From CAYVKY01 sp964452115 (lineage in GTDB: Bacteria; Bacteroidota; Ignavibacteria; Tepidaquicellales; Tepidaquicellaceae), in assembly GCA_964452115.1 (NCBI GenBank), contig CAYVKY010000017.1:1-24869 (forward strand): 24,869 nucleotides of DNA, read 5' to 3'. The notes under the pieces are model-generated. The model was not told the DNA's origin and searched no databases. It was given only the letters and a program-made list of their open reading frames with translations. This document shows positions 22,691 through 24,869 of the stretch, piece by piece. A program made the position numbers and the translations under genes. How positions within the stretch are numbered: position 1 is the first letter of the stretch; each line of letters opens with the position of its first letter.

Positions 22691-22751
22691 ATTGTACATT
22701 GAACATTGACCATTGTACATTGACCATTGACCATTGTACATTGAACATTGA
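22691..22751. repeat. Heptamer tandem repeat ATTGNNC, about 8.7 units
   Basis: Units are ATTGTAC, ATTGAAC and ATTGACC in mixed order. It ends five bases from the stop codon of the downstream-reading T9SS gene and precedes its terminator, so it is in that gene's 3' untranslated RNA. Confidence 0.9.
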
Positions 22752-22756
22752 ATATG

Positions 22757-24869
22757 CTATTTTACCAGTACCATTTTCTTTACACTTGTAAATGAGCCGG
22801 TCTGCAGCTTATAAAAATATATACCGCTTGACAATTTCGATGCATCAAATTCCACAGTGTAATGTCCTGCGGCTTTTGTCTCATTTAAAAGCGATGCCAC
22901 CTCCCTGCCCAACAAATCATATACCTTAAGTGTTACGAGTCCCTGTTTCTGAATCGCAAAATTTATCTTTGTTACCGGATTAAATGGATTGGGATAATTC
23001 TGACTTAAACTGAAATCAGATGGTATAACGGGCTGTTTAGATTGGATGATATTATTATTAAAGAATACTTTGGTCTTGTATCCGCCTGCAGTTAAAGCGT
23101 CACCGTTGCTGACTTCTCCCGGGGAGTATATTCCCGCCATACCATAATCTATAGTTTCGTTGCTTGCCGCAGTGTCCACTTCAAGCCTCACATAAAATGA
23201 ATCTGAGGATGATTCTAAATCAGTAATTACAAATCCTCTTAAAAATTCCGTCGAAACAGAATCTGAAATTCTTACTGTATCTTTGAATAATTCTTTCTCA
23301 ATTCTGTTTTGAGTATAATTGACTAAATTTACATGATAAGCCAATGCCTGATAATTTCCTCCGCTGTTTAATATATATCTTCCGTTCGTTCCTAAAATCA
23401 ATGTATCATTATTATTCAGCCCGAATAATGAAGATTTCATCGTTTCATTGAATTCTACTATGCTCTGTACTGTCTGCGGAGGCATATCATCATTAAACAA
23501 ATTCTGAGTTGTATTACTTACAAATATTGGTCCGAGATTCATTATATAGTCAATTTTATCTTTGCTAATTGTGCCGCCCATATTGCTGAATCCGTCCTGC
23601 TGCCAAACCGGATTTATCTGATTCGTAATTGAAAATGATTGTTTCCCTACCTGATATGTAGAACCTGTTACTTGCGACAAAGTTAATAGCATCGGATTTG
23701 ATGATACTCCGAATTCACCGATATAACTATCCCTTACAAGTTTTGCATCTGTACCCTGAAAAGTTCCCGGATTGCAATAGTATCCCGAATGTCCGTCAAT
23801 TTTTGCAAACTGAAAATATGCATTATTCTTTTTAAAATTCAATATATACCCGTTTGCGTTCATTGAGCCCTCTATATTCGGTTCTTCCTGCGGTGTACTG
23901 CCGTCGTATGTGATGAATGAATCCCAGTTTGTTCCATTTCGGGTTTTTACTATAACCGGATAATGATAAATACTCAAAATCTGTGTGCCTTCTGCATTGC
24001 CCGGATATTGTACATATCTGTTTGATAGATAATATCCCCTGTAGGTTATCACCGGCCGGTTATTCCTGAATGATATATCCGGTGTTATTCTAGACTGCAT
24101 CCCGTCTGATGTGCTTACAATGGTTGATTCCCCGTTTACCATACCAATAAAATGTAAGTTCCCATCGGTTAAGATATCTGCCCCCAGAGTTACTAATTTA
24201 TATTGGACCTCATTATCTTTTATATAAGCAAAATGCATCGAAAAAAACTTATAGTGATTTATAGGAGCCGTTACGGAAATGTCTGAAATATTTCCTTCAT
24301 CTATCACATACTCACAATACTGATTGTCCGTTTTTCCCGTTACAATTAATCTTTTTGTTGAAGAATTTGCATTGGGAAAAGGTTCAAGATGAACGACTAA
24401 TGTTACAAAATTTTCTAATGGATTTATGTCACCGCTGCTATTACGTGTTGCCACGGAAAATACTTTCGGATAACTTTGAAAATCCGTATTTGACGGAAAA
24501 GAATGAAACACTTCTACGGGTTCATTATTATTTCCCGTATTATTAAATCTATGCCATTCATGTCCGGTATGGGGTGTATTATCTACTCTTTTTGATACCA
24601 TAATTTCGGTTCTTTGCGTGGCGGCATTATATCTTTCCCAGCAGGCAACTACACTATTTTCCGCGTCAACCGATGTTAATGGATTCGAGCCGTCATTCTG
24701 GCTGTCATCTCTGATTATATTAAGTGAAGAATTTTTGTTTGCGTCTGCATCATTTTTTAATGTTGAATAGTTTACGGTTTCCTCGCTTATAAAATTTGTG
24801 CCTCCGTCACTTGACCTGCTGTAAAATATTCCTCCCAAACTTTCATGTATCTGATGCACTACTGCGTTT
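22757..24869 (-). CDS. Secreted protein with C-terminal T9SS sorting domain, N-terminus cut by the window edge
   Basis: The frame enters from the right edge (residues NAVVHQIHESLGG), so the start is not in the window; a GTG at 24859 is only an internal codon. About 704 residues are visible. Near the start is a BNR/sialidase-type repeat (IFYSRSSDGGTNF). The middle is beta-rich with many Asn/Ser/Thr and no family I recognise. The last 85 or so residues are a type IX secretion tail: SQNYPNPFNPVTKINFAI, LKVYDLLGREV, SGIYFYKLQTGS and the end KKMVLVK. The protein should cross the outer membrane through T9SS and be attached to or released at the surface. Its role may be adhesion or glycan binding, but this is not visible from sequence. 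The stop is TAG at 22757-22759. Confidence 0.88.
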   Translation of the reverse strand, partial: NAVVHQIHESLGGIFYSRSSDGGTNFISEETVNYSTLKNDADANKNSSLNIIRDDSQNDGSNPLTSVDAENSVVACWERYNAATQRTEIMVSKRVDNTPHTGHEWHRFNNTGNNNEPVEVFHSFPSNTDFQSYPKVFSVATRNSSGDINPLENFVTLVVHLEPFPNANSSTKRLIVTGKTDNQYCEYVIDEGNISDISVTAPINHYKFFSMHFAYIKDNEVQYKLVTLGADILTDGNLHFIGMVNGESTIVSTSDGMQSRITPDISFRNNRPVITYRGYYLSNRYVQYPGNAEGTQILSIYHYPVIVKTRNGTNWDSFITYDGSTPQEEPNIEGSMNANGYILNFKKNNAYFQFAKIDGHSGYYCNPGTFQGTDAKLVRDSYIGEFGVSSNPMLLTLSQVTGSTYQVGKQSFSITNQINPVWQQDGFSNMGGTISKDKIDYIMNLGPIFVSNTTQNLFNDDMPPQTVQSIVEFNETMKSSLFGLNNNDTLILGTNGRYILNSGGNYQALAYHVNLVNYTQNRIEKELFKDTVRISDSVSTEFLRGFVITDLESSSDSFYVRLEVDTAASNETIDYGMAGIYSPGEVSNGDALTAGGYKTKVFFNNNIIQSKQPVIPSDFSLSQNYPNPFNPVTKINFAIQKQGLVTLKVYDLLGREVASLLNETKAAGHYTVEFDASKLSSGIYFYKLQTGSFTSVKKMVLVK

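Larger units (their letters stand above)
22237..22756. other. Repeat-rich intergenic region, no gene
   Basis: The spacer between the T9SS-secreted protein gene and the PpiD-like gene holds an octamer tandem repeat, copy 2 of the twin-palindrome element, AT-rich TTAATTTTTAATT-type sequence (about 22575-22605), an intrinsic terminator and a heptamer tandem repeat. A 67-codon open frame through 22340-22543 is not a gene; it is made of the repeat element. Confidence 0.7.

Noticed and set aside
22272..22751. Tandem arrays and paired palindromes as a CRISPR array
   Set aside because: Units are 7 or 8 bases with no spacers, and no cas genes are nearby.

Overview
The window looks like a chromosomal stretch from an AT-rich member of the Fibrobacteres-Chlorobi-Bacteroidetes (FCB) group, most likely an Ignavibacteria-like lineage. 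The main clue is the C-terminal secretion tail of the last gene, which has the NYPNPFNP-type type IX secretion (T9SS) sorting signature common in that lineage. A TonB-dependent receptor, a serine palmitoyltransferase-like enzyme and few clear Shine-Dalgarno sites fit. There is one 10-N assembly gap (697-706) inside a gene, and coding sequences run off both ends. No rRNA, tRNA, CRISPR array, transposase or phage gene was seen.

Left part (1-5349, minus strand). A cobalamin riboswitch with a terminator and a competing antiterminator precedes a tightly packed gene series: TonB-dependent (BtuB-like) receptor, CobO-type corrinoid adenosyltransferase, a JAMM/JAB metallopeptidase fused to a membrane anchor and a LysM domain, a ubiquitin-conjugating E2-like protein, and a gamma-carbonic anhydrase-like protein. 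The first two genes make a B12 uptake and activation unit. The E2/JAB pair is the most unusual content: eukaryote-like conjugation and deconjugation enzymes with key residues intact, next to each other, with no E1 or ubiquitin-like protein in the window, and with the protease apparently tethered to the cell envelope. At the far left is the N-terminus of an exported Ycf48/BNR-like repeat protein.

Middle part (5368-10773). A second minus-strand series with one- to four-base overlaps holds a serine palmitoyltransferase-like enzyme, a small lipoprotein, a UPF0200/dephospho-CoA-kinase-like P-loop kinase and a dCMP deaminase. Divergent from it, on the plus strand, are an NAD-dependent epimerase/reductase that is a candidate ceramide reductase (CerR-like) and argS, ending at a bidirectional terminator. 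The palmitoyltransferase and epimerase together suggest sphingolipid synthesis. The kinase and deaminase together suggest deoxypyrimidine nucleotide metabolism.

Right part (10801-24869). This holds a secreted protein with a Lys/Asp-rich repeat tail, a 400-base gap with inverted repeated motifs, a 1657-residue thioester alpha-2-macroglobulin, an alpha/beta hydrolase, an APC transporter with a C-terminal UspA-like domain following a PpiD/SurA-like membrane-anchored peptidyl-prolyl isomerase, and a large T9SS-secreted protein cut by the window edge. The gaps carry a dispersed twin-palindrome element (two copies in opposite orientation with the same 36-base core spacing) and two short-unit tandem repeats (8 and 7 bases).
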